Assembly (NCBI RefSeq): GCF_039543385.1
Contig: NZ_BAABJQ010000008.1
Location: forward strand, 124,001 to 188,000
DNA length: 64,000 nucleotides
From: Rugosimonospora acidiphila
GTDB lineage: Bacteria > Actinomycetota > Actinomycetes > Mycobacteriales > Micromonosporaceae
Reading direction: 5' to 3'
Under the pieces are notes generated by a model. That model saw only the letters and a list, made by a program, of their open reading frames with translations. It searched no databases and had not been told where the DNA came from. Numbering within the stretch: the first letter of the stretch is position 1; each line of letters opens with the position of its first letter. A program made the translations under genes and the position numbers. Below, one piece after another: positions 8,504 to 16,625 of the stretch.

Positions 8504-8851
8504 TCTTGGTAGTGGCGGCCCACCTGGAACGCGAGCGGTGGTGCGGCTCGCGTCCTGGCCCGGCGCCACGTCTGGAATCCTCTCTGGCTTCCGGGATTGC
8601 AGACGCGGCGGGTGCCGGAGCCGTTGAGGTCAGCCGATCTTCCGCGCCCGGTGTAGTGAGCGGAGACACATACCATGCCTATCGGAATGATGGGAATTGC
8701 CGCGATTGCCGGGGGTGGGGGCACTGGGTTGGCCGGGCCGGGACGCCACGCCGTCCGATGGGTGATGGTCGGGCGTGATCGTTGGCCCGGCGGGCCGGCG
8801 CGGCGGTGGAACGAAGGGGCGCGCTGTGGGGTGGGTCACCATGCAAGTTCC
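8504..8851. other. Divergent intergenic spacer, no gene seen
   Basis: About 350 bp between the promoter of the minus-strand operon and the promoter element of the plus-strand leader. The short open frames here have no codon structure or recognisable motif. Regulator binding sites may be present, but I see no clear palindrome. Confidence 0.5.
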
Positions 8852-8871
8852 ATCAAATCCATAGGTATAGT
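8852..8871 (+). promoter_or_regulatory. Promoter element before leader peptide 2
   Basis: ATCAAATCCATAGG (8852-8865) runs into the -10 box TATAGT (8866-8871). The leader GTG follows after 7 nt, so the transcript should be leaderless. The element matches ATTAAGTCCATCGG at 10517-10530, which lies at the same distance from its own -10 and leader. No good -35 is seen, so activation through this element is likely. Confidence 0.62.
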
Positions 8872-8878
8872 GGAATAC

Positions 8879-8953
8879 GTGAGCCGCCCACTGCTGTGGT
8901 CCCGGCGCGAGATCGACCTCGCGTTTTTCGCCAGCGCACTGTGTCGACGCTGA
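8879..8953 (+). CDS. Cysteine-tailed leader peptide 2 (24 aa), upstream of the ROK gene
   Basis: GTG 8879 to TGA 8951-8953. The C-terminal part is SRREIDLAFFASALCRR, so it ends Cys-Arg-Arg and carries the same RRxxID motif as leader 1. It starts 7 nt after TATAGT. The codons for residues 10-17 also encode a terminator-like hairpin followed by five T residues. The next gene on the strand is the ROK regulator at 9207. A sulfur- or cysteine-responsive attenuation role is inferred from the tail and the neighbours. Confidence 0.75.
   Translation: MSRPLLWSRREIDLAFFASALCRR
8906..8928 (+). terminator. Intrinsic-terminator-like hairpin inside leader 2
   Basis: CGCGAG (8906-8911), loop ATCGAC, CTCGCG (8918-8923), then TTTTT (8924-8928): a 6-bp GC stem followed directly by a T-run. 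It lies within the leader coding sequence, so an advancing ribosome would melt it and a stalled or absent ribosome would let it form. Further on, AGGCAA (9041-9046) can pair with TTGCCT (9053-9058). Confidence 0.6.
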
Positions 8954-9206
8954 CCTTTCGTCGCACCGTTCGCACCCTCAGCGGCTGAGCTGGCAGCGGA
9001 GGCAGACGGCCGTCTCACGGCTGGGAGGTGGCCTTGGGGCAGGCAATCGTCGTTGCCTACTGGTCAGCGGCGGTGCGGGTTGCTATCACCTAACTGGTGG
9101 GGACCTGCCTTCGATCAGGAACCCTCCGGCATCACGATCCGTGAAGCAGGCCAACCGAGAGGAACCCCCTCACAGCGAGGGTGGTTGACGATGAGGCGCG
9201 TTTTCG

Positions 9207-10457
9207 GTGAGGTGCCTAGTGAACAGACCGGTCGACGCGAGGCGCGCGACTCGGCGCGGTGACCTGCCGCTGACCGCCCGCAAGTCGTGGGACTCGGCAG
9301 GGGCGGTGCTGCGGGCGATCCTCGACCACGGGCCGATCGCGCGCAGCTCGATCGCCCGGGTGACGCGCCTGTCCGCGGCTGCGGTCAGCGGCGTCGTGAC
9401 CTCTCTCGTGGACCGCGGGCTCGTCCGCGAGGTTCCGGAGGCGGCAGGGCCACCGGGAGTCGGCCGGCCACACGTGCCGCTGGACATCCAGACCGATGGC
9501 GTCGCGGTCGTCGGAGCGCACGTCGCGGTTCCCGGTACGACAGTGGCTTTGCTCGATCTTCGGGGACGGGTCATCGCGCAGCGCCGGGACGCGCACGGCC
9601 CGCGTGACCCGGCCAGCGTCCTCGCGGCCCTCGCCTCACGGGTCGCCGCCTTCCGGCAGGAGTACGGCGGCGAACGCAGAATCCTCGGCCTCGGCATCGC
9701 CACCGGCGGGTGGGTGGACGCGGCGAACGGCGCCGTCGTCGAGCACTCCTTGCTCGGATGGCGCGATATCCAGGTCGGTGAGGTGCTGGCCCGGGCGACA
9801 GGGCTTCCAGCGCAGGTCGACAGCAACTCCCGCGCGTTGCTCAAAGCCGAGCAGCTCTTCGGCGCCGCCGCCCGGCAGGCACGGGAAAGCGGCGTCCACC
9901 TGTTCGTGGGAAATGTCGTCGACGTCGCCTTCGCGGCGGGCGGCACCGTCCATCAGGGTCTCCGGTCCGCCGCGGGCGGCGCCGTCGCCCATTTGCCGGT
10001 CGACGGTTGCGTCGAGGTCTGTGCCTGCGGTCGCACCGGATGCCTGCAGGCCGCCGTCTCCGACCAGACGCTGGTGCGCCGCGCGCTCGCCGACGGGCTG
10101 ATCGACCGGCCCGACTTCCGTGCCCTGGTGGACGCGGCCGCCAGCGGCCAGGTGCGGGCGGCCGCGATGCTTGAGCGGCGTGCTCGGCTCGTGGGTCGCG
10201 CCGCGGCCCTGCTGCTCGATCTGTTCGACCCCGAGGTTCTCGTAGTGGTTGAGGCGGGCGCGAATCGGCTGCCCGGGTGCCTGGCGACGTTGCGCGCCGA
10301 GGCTGCGGCCAGAATCTGCCGCCGCGCCGACGCCGCGAGCGTCATCCGGACGACCAGCTTCGCGGGCAACGTGCTCGCCGTGGCCGGAGGTGCAATCGCC
10401 CTCGATCGGGTGTATGCCGCGCCGTCGACCTGGGACCCGCAACGTCGCGCCTCCTGA
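9207..10457 (+). CDS. ROK-family transcriptional regulator
   Basis: A 416-residue protein with an N-terminal winged helix (AVLRAILDHGPIARSSIARV, about residues 32-85) and a C-terminal ROK domain with the zinc motif CACGRTGC. The usual GEIGH sugar/zinc segment is changed to GGAVAH and the kinase Asp of the ENDxN motif is replaced in VDSNSRA, so it should not be a kinase. GTG at 9207 is used here; a second in-frame GTG at 9219 is also possible. It lies between the two sulfonate operons behind its own cysteine-tailed leader and is the best candidate regulator of both. Its ligand is unknown. Confidence 0.83.
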   Translation: MRCLVNRPVDARRATRRGDLPLTARKSWDSAGAVLRAILDHGPIARSSIARVTRLSAAAVSGVVTSLVDRGLVREVPEAAGPPGVGRPHVPLDIQTDGVAVVGAHVAVPGTTVALLDLRGRVIAQRRDAHGPRDPASVLAALASRVAAFRQEYGGERRILGLGIATGGWVDAANGAVVEHSLLGWRDIQVGEVLARATGLPAQVDSNSRALLKAEQLFGAAARQARESGVHLFVGNVVDVAFAAGGTVHQGLRSAAGGAVAHLPVDGCVEVCACGRTGCLQAAVSDQTLVRRALADGLIDRPDFRALVDAAASGQVRAAAMLERRARLVGRAAALLLDLFDPEVLVVVEAGANRLPGCLATLRAEAAARICRRADAASVIRTTSFAGNVLAVAGGAIALDRVYAAPSTWDPQRRAS

Positions 10458-10516
10458 CCGCCAGGAGCTCACCATGGCACGAGACGCAGTTAATTCAGCG
10501 CGACGCAAAGTTGCCT

Positions 10517-10538
10517 ATTAAGTCCATCGGCTTAGTAT
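10517..10538 (+). promoter_or_regulatory. Promoter element before leader peptide 3
   Basis: ATTAAGTCCATCGG (10517-10530) followed by the -10 TAGTAT (10533-10538); the leader ATG is 7 nt further on. It differs from the element at 8852 at three of fourteen positions. Short inverted arms TCCAT and ATGGA flank the -10, which would suit a dimeric regulator. Confidence 0.62.
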
Positions 10539-10545
10539 GGATTCC

Positions 10546-10617
10546 ATGACGGTGACCACGCTCCTCGACTGTCCGACCTCGGACGGAGCGTTTCGGGTCG
10601 CGTCTTGTCGCCGCTGA
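10546..10617 (+). CDS. Cysteine-tailed leader peptide 3 (23 aa) of the second sulfonate operon
   Basis: ATG 10546 to TGA 10615-10617. The tail reads DGAFRVASCRR-stop, again Cys-Arg-Arg, and an LLDC segment with a second cysteine lies upstream. It lacks the RRxxID motif of the other two and is the most divergent of the three, but promoter position, size and tail agree. It precedes the flavin reductase gene by 85 nt, with a strong hairpin between them. Confidence 0.66.
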   Translation: MTVTTLLDCPTSDGAFRVASCRR

Positions 10618-10641
10618 CACCCGCACTGACGCTCGCGTTCC

Positions 10642-10660
10642 GGCCCGCCGCCTGCGGGCC
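10642..10660 (+). terminator. GC-rich hairpin between leader 3 and the second operon
   Basis: GGCCCGC (10642-10648) pairs perfectly with GCGGGCC (10654-10660) around a 5-nt loop. It lies 25 nt after the leader stop and 42 nt before the ATG of the flavin reductase. No U-tract follows. It fits an attenuation or pausing structure. Confidence 0.55.
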
Positions 10661-10702
10661 CGATCTGTCCTGGCTGCCTCGACAACCGAACGGAGCCGAC
10701 CC

Positions 10703-11209
10703 ATGACCACCACTGTCCCCTTTCCGAGCCCTTCGGCACCGGTCGACGCCGCGCTGTTTCGTCAGGTGTTCCGGCGCCACGCCGCGGGCGTCGCCGTCGT
10801 GACCGCCGACGCGGGACGCGGCCCCGCGGGCGTCACCGTGACCTCCCTTGCCTCGCTGTCGGCCGAGCCGCCCCTGCTGTCCTTCGGCATTTCAGCGACC
10901 GCGTCGACCTGGCCGCATCTACGCGACGCCGACACCGCCGTCGTTCACCTGCTGGGGGCGGCGCACGCCGAGTTGGCGCGGACCTTCGCCACCAGTGGTA
11001 TCGATCGGTTCGCCGCGCCGACCCGCTGGCGCCAGCTCGCCACCGGCGAGCCCCTCTTGGACGGGGCCGCCGCCTGGCTGCGGATCTCGCTGCAGCACCG
11101 CCTTCCCGCCGGCGGTTCTCATCTGGTCGTCGGCCGGATCGAACAGGTCGGGCTCGCCGAGACCAGTCGCCCTCTGCTTTACCACGACGGCAGCTACCAC
11201 GTCCTGTAA
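10703..11209 (+). CDS. Flavin reductase domain protein (HpaC/DszD-like)
   Basis: A 168-residue Flavin_Reduct protein (FRRHAAGVAVVTAD, TVTSLASLSAEPPLLSFGI), paralogous to the one at 1593-2096. It should supply reduced FMN to the DszA-like and SsuD-like monooxygenases at the end of this operon. The ATG at 10703 has CGGAG upstream. It is the first gene after leader 3, and the binding-protein gene follows after 27 bp. Confidence 0.86.
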   Translation: MTTTVPFPSPSAPVDAALFRQVFRRHAAGVAVVTADAGRGPAGVTVTSLASLSAEPPLLSFGISATASTWPHLRDADTAVVHLLGAAHAELARTFATSGIDRFAAPTRWRQLATGEPLLDGAAAWLRISLQHRLPAGGSHLVVGRIEQVGLAETSRPLLYHDGSYHVL

Positions 11210-11236
11210 AGAACCCCTCACGAGAAAAGGATTGTC

Positions 11237-12337
11237 ATGACCACACCGGTCCATCGCCTCAAGCGCACGGCTCGATCGCGTCATACGGCGCTCGCGGCCC
11301 TCGCGGTGCTGGCCGTTGCCCTTTCCACCCTGACCGCCTGCGGGAGCAAGGGCTCAGGCGTGACCCTGGAGCTGTCCGCCCCGCTGCCGGACAAGGTGCC
11401 GGGTGGCACCGTGATCCGGATCGGCGATCCGACGATCCAGTCGATCGTCCAGGTCTCGGGTCTCGACAAGGAGTTGGCGGACGCCGGCGTGAGGGTCCAG
11501 TGGGCCAACATCAGCGGCGGCCCCCAGAGCATCCAGGCGTTTCGCGGCAACAAACTCGACTGCAGCTCGGTCGCCGATATCCCCTCACTGTTCGCCGCGT
11601 GGACCGGCACGTCGACGAAAATCATCTTCCAGTCCGTTACCGTCGACCCGCTCCAGCATCCCATCTACGAACTGGGCGTGGCTCCCGGTGTAAAGGTCAC
11701 CTCGCTGGCGGACCTGCGGGGCAAGAAAATCGCCTACAGCGCCGGACAGGCGCAGGGCGCGCTCGTCCTGCGGGTGCTGCAGAAGGCGGGCCTGACCCAG
11801 AAGGACGTCGATCTCGTCGACCTGACCAGCACGGGCGACTCCTACGTCACCGCGCTGGGCAGCGAGGCCGTCGACGTCGCGCCGCTGGGGGCCGCGAACG
11901 TGAAGGTCTACGAGGAGAAGTACAGCTCGGGCAGCGCGATCCCGACCGGCATCCGCGACGACGCGGCGACGATCTACTGCCTGACCAGTTCGGTGCAAGA
12001 CGCGGCGAAAGCCGCCGCGCTCAAGACCTATGTCGCGGTGCGTACGAAGGCGCTGCTGTGGCAGAACCAGCACCCCGACGAGTACGCGAAGGCGTACTTC
12101 GAGGACAACCAGGGGCTGAGCCCCGCTGACGCGAGAGCGATCGTCGCCCTCGACGGGACGGCCGGAATCCCGGCGAGCTGGGACAACGCCGACCAACGGC
12201 TCCAGCAGACCGCGGACCTGCTCGCCGAGCAGCAGTACCACAAAAAGCTGGAGGTGAGCACCCTCGTCGATCGCCGGTTCGAGCCGGTCGAGGCGGCGGC
12301 CGCCGGCTCCGATCTGGTCACGGGTGATGCGTCATGA
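11237..12337 (+). CDS. Sulfonate-type ABC importer substrate-binding lipoprotein
   Basis: A 366-residue lipoprotein with a basic N-terminus, a hydrophobic core and the lipobox STLTACGS (Cys near 35). The mature part (GTVIRIGDPTIQSIVQVSGL, FRGNKLDCSSVADIPSLF) is of the SsuA/NMT1 type of ligand-binding proteins. AAAAGGA precedes the ATG. Its stop overlaps the permease start as ATGA. It should bind the organosulfur compound taken up by this second importer; the ligand differs in all likelihood from that of the 5949-7130 protein, because the two are not close in sequence. Confidence 0.85.
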   Translation: MTTPVHRLKRTARSRHTALAALAVLAVALSTLTACGSKGSGVTLELSAPLPDKVPGGTVIRIGDPTIQSIVQVSGLDKELADAGVRVQWANISGGPQSIQAFRGNKLDCSSVADIPSLFAAWTGTSTKIIFQSVTVDPLQHPIYELGVAPGVKVTSLADLRGKKIAYSAGQAQGALVLRVLQKAGLTQKDVDLVDLTSTGDSYVTALGSEAVDVAPLGAANVKVYEEKYSSGSAIPTGIRDDAATIYCLTSSVQDAAKAAALKTYVAVRTKALLWQNQHPDEYAKAYFEDNQGLSPADARAIVALDGTAGIPASWDNADQRLQQTADLLAEQQYHKKLEVSTLVDRRFEPVEAAAAGSDLVTGDAS

Positions 12338-13200
12338 CCGCGACCGGTGCCATCGATGCCCGCAGCGTCGGCAACGCGGCCGCCCCGACCGCCAGCGTGT
12401 CGAAGGTCGACGACCGGGTGGTACGCCGCAGGCTCGGGCCGGGCCGCCGGATCAGGTTCGCCTTCTGGGTGGGGCCCGTCGTCCTGCTGGCGGTCTGGGT
12501 CATCGGCTCGAAGGCCGGCTTCATCAGCCCGGCGGTCCTCACGGCGCCGTGGGATGTGGTGGCGGCGTTCAAGGACCAGTGGGCCAACCACGACCTGCTC
12601 GGCAACATCGTCTCCTCGCTGGAGCGGGCCGGGCTCGGGCTGGCCTTCGGGGTGACGGGCGGCACGCTGCTGGCCGTGGCCTCGGGACTGTCCCGCATCG
12701 GGGAGTCCCTGATCGACGGGCCGATCCAGATCAAGCGGTCGCTTCCCACCCTGGCGCTGATCCCGCTGTTCATTGCCTGGTTCGGCATTGGCCAGGAGAT
12801 GAAAATCGTGACGATAGCGCTGATCAGCATGATCCCGATCTACGTCAACACGCACAACGGGCTGCGCGGCATCGATGGCAGGTACGCCGAGCTGGCCGAG
12901 ACCATCGGCGTCGGGCGCGGTCGGTTCATCCGGGACGTGGTGCTGCCCGGCGCGCTGCCCGGCTTCCTGCTCGGCATGAGGTTCGCGGTGACCTCGGCGC
13001 TGCTCGGCCTGGTCGTCGTGGAGCAGTACAACGCGACCAGCGGCATCGGCCACATGATGACGCTCGCCGAGGAGTACGGCCAGACCGACGTCCTGGTCGT
13101 CGGTCTGGTGCTCTACGGGGTCTTCGGCTTTTTCGCCGACACCGCGGTCAGGCTCACGGAGAGAAAGGTGCTCGCATGGCGACGGACGCTGGAGAGCTGA
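12334..13200 (+). CDS. ssuC: Sulfonate-type ABC importer permease
   Basis: A 288-residue permease with about six membrane segments after a 40-residue polar N-terminus. The coupling loop is in ELAETIGVGRGRFIRDVVL, and LIPLFIAWFGIGQEMKI is typical of SsuC/TauC permeases. Its ATG overlaps the lipoprotein stop, and its 3' end overlaps the ATPase start by 25 bp, so the three are tightly coupled. Confidence 0.88.
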   Translation: MTATGAIDARSVGNAAAPTASVSKVDDRVVRRRLGPGRRIRFAFWVGPVVLLAVWVIGSKAGFISPAVLTAPWDVVAAFKDQWANHDLLGNIVSSLERAGLGLAFGVTGGTLLAVASGLSRIGESLIDGPIQIKRSLPTLALIPLFIAWFGIGQEMKIVTIALISMIPIYVNTHNGLRGIDGRYAELAETIGVGRGRFIRDVVLPGALPGFLLGMRFAVTSALLGLVVVEQYNATSGIGHMMTLAEEYGQTDVLVVGLVLYGVFGFFADTAVRLTERKVLAWRRTLES

Positions 13201-13964
13201 CCCCCAAGCCGCGCACCGGCTCGGGCACACCGGCGGTGCGGGTGCGCAACCTGCACCGCAGCTTCAACGAAAACGGGGGCGTCCTCAACGGCCTCGACCT
13301 GGACATCGCCTCCGGCGAGTTCGTCGCGCTGATCGGGCGTTCCGGCAGCGGCAAGAGCACCCTGCTGCGGGCGCTCGCGGGGCTGGATCGGCAGGTCGCG
13401 GGCTACGGCCAGATCCACGTGCCCGACGCCGTATCGGTGGTCTTCCAGGATTCCCGGCTGCTGCCCTGGAAACGGATCCTGGACAACATCGTCTTCGGGT
13501 TGCGCGCCGGCGACGCGGTCGAGCGTGGCCGGCGGGCACTGGCCGAGGTCGGCCTCGCAGGTCGGGGGCGCGCCTGGCCCCACGAACTGTCCGGCGGTGA
13601 GCAACAGCGCGCCTCGCTGGCCCGCTCGCTGGTGCGCGAGCCCGCACTGCTGCTGGCCGACGAGCCGTTCGGCGCGCTCGACGCACTGACCCGCATCCGC
13701 ATGCACGTCCTGCTGCGCAAGCTGTGTGCGATACACCGGCCGGCGGTGTTGCTGGTCACCCACGATGTCGACGAGGCCATCGTGCTGGCCGATCGGGTGA
13801 TCCTGCTCGACGGCGGCGTCGTGCGCACGGACGTACGCGTAGACCTGCCGCACCGCTCCCAAGCGGATCCCCGGTTCGCCGAGCTACGGACGTTCCTGCT
13901 CGACCAGCTGGGTGTCAACGAGGAAACCCTCACTGCCGTGTCCAGCCAGAGCCAGGCGGCGTGA
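13176..13964 (+). CDS. ssuB: Sulfonate-type ABC importer ATPase
   Basis: A 262-residue ABC ATPase: Walker A GRSGSGKST, signature LSGGEQQRASLARSL, Walker B LLLADEPFGALDAL and H-loop LLVTHDVDEAI. The open frame extends far upstream, but that part is only antisense-free overlap with the permease; the ATG at 13176 with GAAAGG upstream gives the expected family length. It powers the importer formed with the two preceding genes. Confidence 0.9.
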   Translation: MATDAGELTPKPRTGSGTPAVRVRNLHRSFNENGGVLNGLDLDIASGEFVALIGRSGSGKSTLLRALAGLDRQVAGYGQIHVPDAVSVVFQDSRLLPWKRILDNIVFGLRAGDAVERGRRALAEVGLAGRGRAWPHELSGGEQQRASLARSLVREPALLLADEPFGALDALTRIRMHVLLRKLCAIHRPAVLLVTHDVDEAIVLADRVILLDGGVVRTDVRVDLPHRSQADPRFAELRTFLLDQLGVNEETLTAVSSQSQAA

Positions 13965-13995
13965 CGCCCTGCGCCCCGATCCGAAAGGACCTGCG

Positions 13996-15384
13996 ATGAG
14001 CAAGAACCCCAACCAGCTGCACCTCAACCTCTTCCTGCACGACACCGGCCACCACGAGGCGTCGTGGCGACTGCCCGAGGCGGACCCGCACGCCAACCTT
14101 TCCCTTGCCGCCCACCAGTATCTGGCCCGGGTGGCCGAGGACGCGAAGTTCGACTCCGTCTTCCTCGCCGACAGCCCCGCGGCGTGGGGCGACCCGGGGC
14201 GCCGACCCTCGGGCAAGCTCGAGCCGACGCTGCTGCTCGCCGCGCTCGCCGCGAGCACGAGCCGGATCGGGCTGATCGCGACCGCCTCGACGTCCTACAA
14301 CGAGCCCTACAATCTGGCTCGCCGATTCGCCTCTCTCGACTACCTGTCAGGCGGCCGGGCCGGCTGGAACATCGTCACCACCGCCAGCGACGCCGCGGCG
14401 GGCAACTTCGGCCTGCGACAGCAGCCGTCGCACATGGCGCGCTACGAGCGGGCCGACGAGTTCCTCGAGGTTTCGACGAAGCTGTGGGACAGCTGGGCCG
14501 ACGACGCGATCGTCGCCGACAAGGATGCGGGCGTGCACGCCAGGCGCGACCGGGTCCGCAGGATCGACCACCGCGGGACGTTTTTCCGGGTCGACGGGCC
14601 GCTGAACGTGCCGCGCTCTCCGCAGGCATATCCGTTGCTGGTGCAGGCCGGCTCCTCGGAGGACGGCAAGCAGTTCGCCGCGAAGTGGGCTGAGGCGATC
14701 TTCACCGCCCAGCCGACGCTTGAGGAAAGCCAGGCGTTCTACGCCGACGTGAAGCGCCGCGCCGCCGCGGCCGGGCGCAACCCCGATCACATCATCATCC
14801 TGCCAGGCATCGTGCCGGTTATCGGCGAGACGCAGGCCGAGGCACGCGAGCTCGACGCTGAGCTGGATCGTCTGATCGCACCGCGGTACGCCGTGGCGCA
14901 GCTCGCCCAGACGCTGCGGATCGACCCCGAGCGGCTGAGGCTGGACGAGCGACTCCCGGCGGACCTGCCCGACGAGGACGAGATCGAGGGTGCGAAGAGC
15001 CGCTACACGCTCATCGTCGACTGGGCCCGCCGGGAAAACCTGACCGTTCGAGAGCTGATCGGCAAGCTCGGCGGCGGGCGCGGGCACCGCACCTTCACCG
15101 GCACCCCGCTGCAGGTGGCCGACACGATCCAGCACTACTTTGACAACGGCGCCGCCGACGGTTTCAACATCATGCCGGCGGTGCTGCCCTCGGGGATCGA
15201 GGCGTTCGCCGCCAAAGTCGTACCGATCCTGCAGGAGCGCGGCCTGTTCCGCACCGAGTACCAGGGCGTCACGCTGCGCGAGCACTACGGGCTGCCGCGG
15301 CCGGTGAACCAGTTCGGCGAGGCGGGCGGGGTGAGTGCGGGCCAGGGCGTCCGGGACGTGGCGACGGTGGGTGCGCCTTCGTGA
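13996..15384 (+). CDS. DszA/NtaA-family FMNH2-dependent monooxygenase
   Basis: A 462-residue luciferase-like monooxygenase of the NtaA/SnaA/DszA branch. Family segments include LSGGRAGWNIVTT, NFGL, the RYERADEFLEV..LWDSW stretch, NVPRSPQAYPLLVQAG and FRTEYQG near the C-terminus. DszA itself turns a cyclic sulfone into a sulfinate, which DszB then desulfinates; a DszB-like gene is present in the divergent operon. The ATG at 13996 with GAAAGGA upstream is used; a longer frame starts inside the ATPase gene. Other members attack nitrilotriacetate, EDTA or dimethyl sulfone, so the substrate is open. Confidence 0.85.
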   Translation: MSKNPNQLHLNLFLHDTGHHEASWRLPEADPHANLSLAAHQYLARVAEDAKFDSVFLADSPAAWGDPGRRPSGKLEPTLLLAALAASTSRIGLIATASTSYNEPYNLARRFASLDYLSGGRAGWNIVTTASDAAAGNFGLRQQPSHMARYERADEFLEVSTKLWDSWADDAIVADKDAGVHARRDRVRRIDHRGTFFRVDGPLNVPRSPQAYPLLVQAGSSEDGKQFAAKWAEAIFTAQPTLEESQAFYADVKRRAAAAGRNPDHIIILPGIVPVIGETQAEARELDAELDRLIAPRYAVAQLAQTLRIDPERLRLDERLPADLPDEDEIEGAKSRYTLIVDWARRENLTVRELIGKLGGGRGHRTFTGTPLQVADTIQHYFDNGAADGFNIMPAVLPSGIEAFAAKVVPILQERGLFRTEYQGVTLREHYGLPRPVNQFGEAGGVSAGQGVRDVATVGAPS

Positions 15385-15512
15385 CGGCGGCCGTCTTCGG
15401 CGCCAGCGGGTGGCCGGCTGTTCGGCAAGTACCGCCGGCGCTCAGCGATTCGGCGCGCCGGCGCCGTGGCTGAGCCAGACAACTCATCAGCAGTACGCGA
15501 TTGGGAGACGAC

Positions 15513-16625
15513 ATGGCCCTCACGTTCCTGTGGTACATCCCCAACACCCTCGAGCCGGGGCACCGGGGCGACGACGCTATCGACGGCTACGGCACCCTTG
15601 AGCACGCCACCGACCTGGCCCGCACCGCCGAGAGGCACGGTTGGTCCGGGGCTCTGATCGGCACCGGGTGGGGCCGGCCGGACACGTTCACGCTCGCCAC
15701 CGCGATCACGGCACGCACCATGACCTTCCGCCCGCTCGTGGCCGTCCGGCCCGGGTACTGGCAGCCGGCGCACTTCGCGAGCGCGGCGGCGACCCTGGAC
15801 CACTTCAGCGGCGGCCGGCTGCTTGTCAACATCGTGAGCGGGCAGGACAACCTGGCGGCGTACGGCGACGTCGAGGGTGACCAGGCGCAGCGCTATTCGC
15901 GGACCAAGGAGTTCATGCGCCTGGTCCGGCGGCTGTGGACCGAGGAGCGCGTCACGTATGAGGGTGAGTATTTCGGGGTCACCGATTCCACGGTGGTCCC
16001 GCGGCCGCATGGCACCGGTCCGCGCCTGTACTTCGGTGGTGCGTCCGCGGCCGCGGAGCGGGTCTCGGCCACCGAGGCCGACGTCCAGCTGTTCTGGGGC
16101 GAGCCGCTCGACGGGATCGCCGAACGCGTCGGCCGGCTTCGCGGCCTCAGCGCGGAGCTGGGACGCGACCTGCCACCGCTGGAGTTCGGGCTGCGGATCA
16201 CCACTCTGATTCGTGACACGACCGAGGAGGCGTGGCGGGACGCGGAGACGAAGGTTCTCGCCATGGCGCGGCGCTCCGAGGCGCCGGACGACCGTCGGAT
16301 CGACCGGCGCCGAGGCCCCGCCGTGGGGCAGCGACGACTGCTCGAGCTGGCCGCGCGCGGCGACGTACTCGACAGCTGCCTCTACACAGCTCCTGGGCGG
16401 TACGGTGGGGGAGGGGCGGGCACGACCTGGTTGGTGGGCTCGCCCGAGGACGTCACCGCAGCCCTGCGCAGGTACGCCGAGCTGGGCATCCGGCACTTCG
16501 TCCTGTCCGACACCCCGTACAAGCAGGAGACGGCGCGGGTCGGTGACGCGATCATCGGGCGGCTCCGCGCGGCGGTGGGGCAGCGCTCATTACCGCCGCC
16601 GGTGCCCGCCGCCGCAGCGCAGTGA
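15513..16625 (+). CDS. SsuD-like FMNH2-dependent sulfonate monooxygenase
   Basis: A 370-residue luciferase-like monooxygenase related to SsuD: FLWYIPN at the N-terminus, FRPLVAVRPGYWQPAHFA, LLVNIVSGQDN, PRLYFGGAS and a C-terminal GSPEDVTAALRRYAELG. The ATG at 15513 has GGGAG upstream; a TTG four codons earlier is less likely. It should release sulfite from a sulfonate with FMNH2 from the reductase that opens the operon. It ends the second sulfonate operon. Divergence from the 2186-3382 protein suggests a different substrate range. Confidence 0.86.
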   Translation: MALTFLWYIPNTLEPGHRGDDAIDGYGTLEHATDLARTAERHGWSGALIGTGWGRPDTFTLATAITARTMTFRPLVAVRPGYWQPAHFASAAATLDHFSGGRLLVNIVSGQDNLAAYGDVEGDQAQRYSRTKEFMRLVRRLWTEERVTYEGEYFGVTDSTVVPRPHGTGPRLYFGGASAAAERVSATEADVQLFWGEPLDGIAERVGRLRGLSAELGRDLPPLEFGLRITTLIRDTTEEAWRDAETKVLAMARRSEAPDDRRIDRRRGPAVGQRRLLELAARGDVLDSCLYTAPGRYGGGGAGTTWLVGSPEDVTAALRRYAELGIRHFVLSDTPYKQETARVGDAIIGRLRAAVGQRSLPPPVPAAAAQ

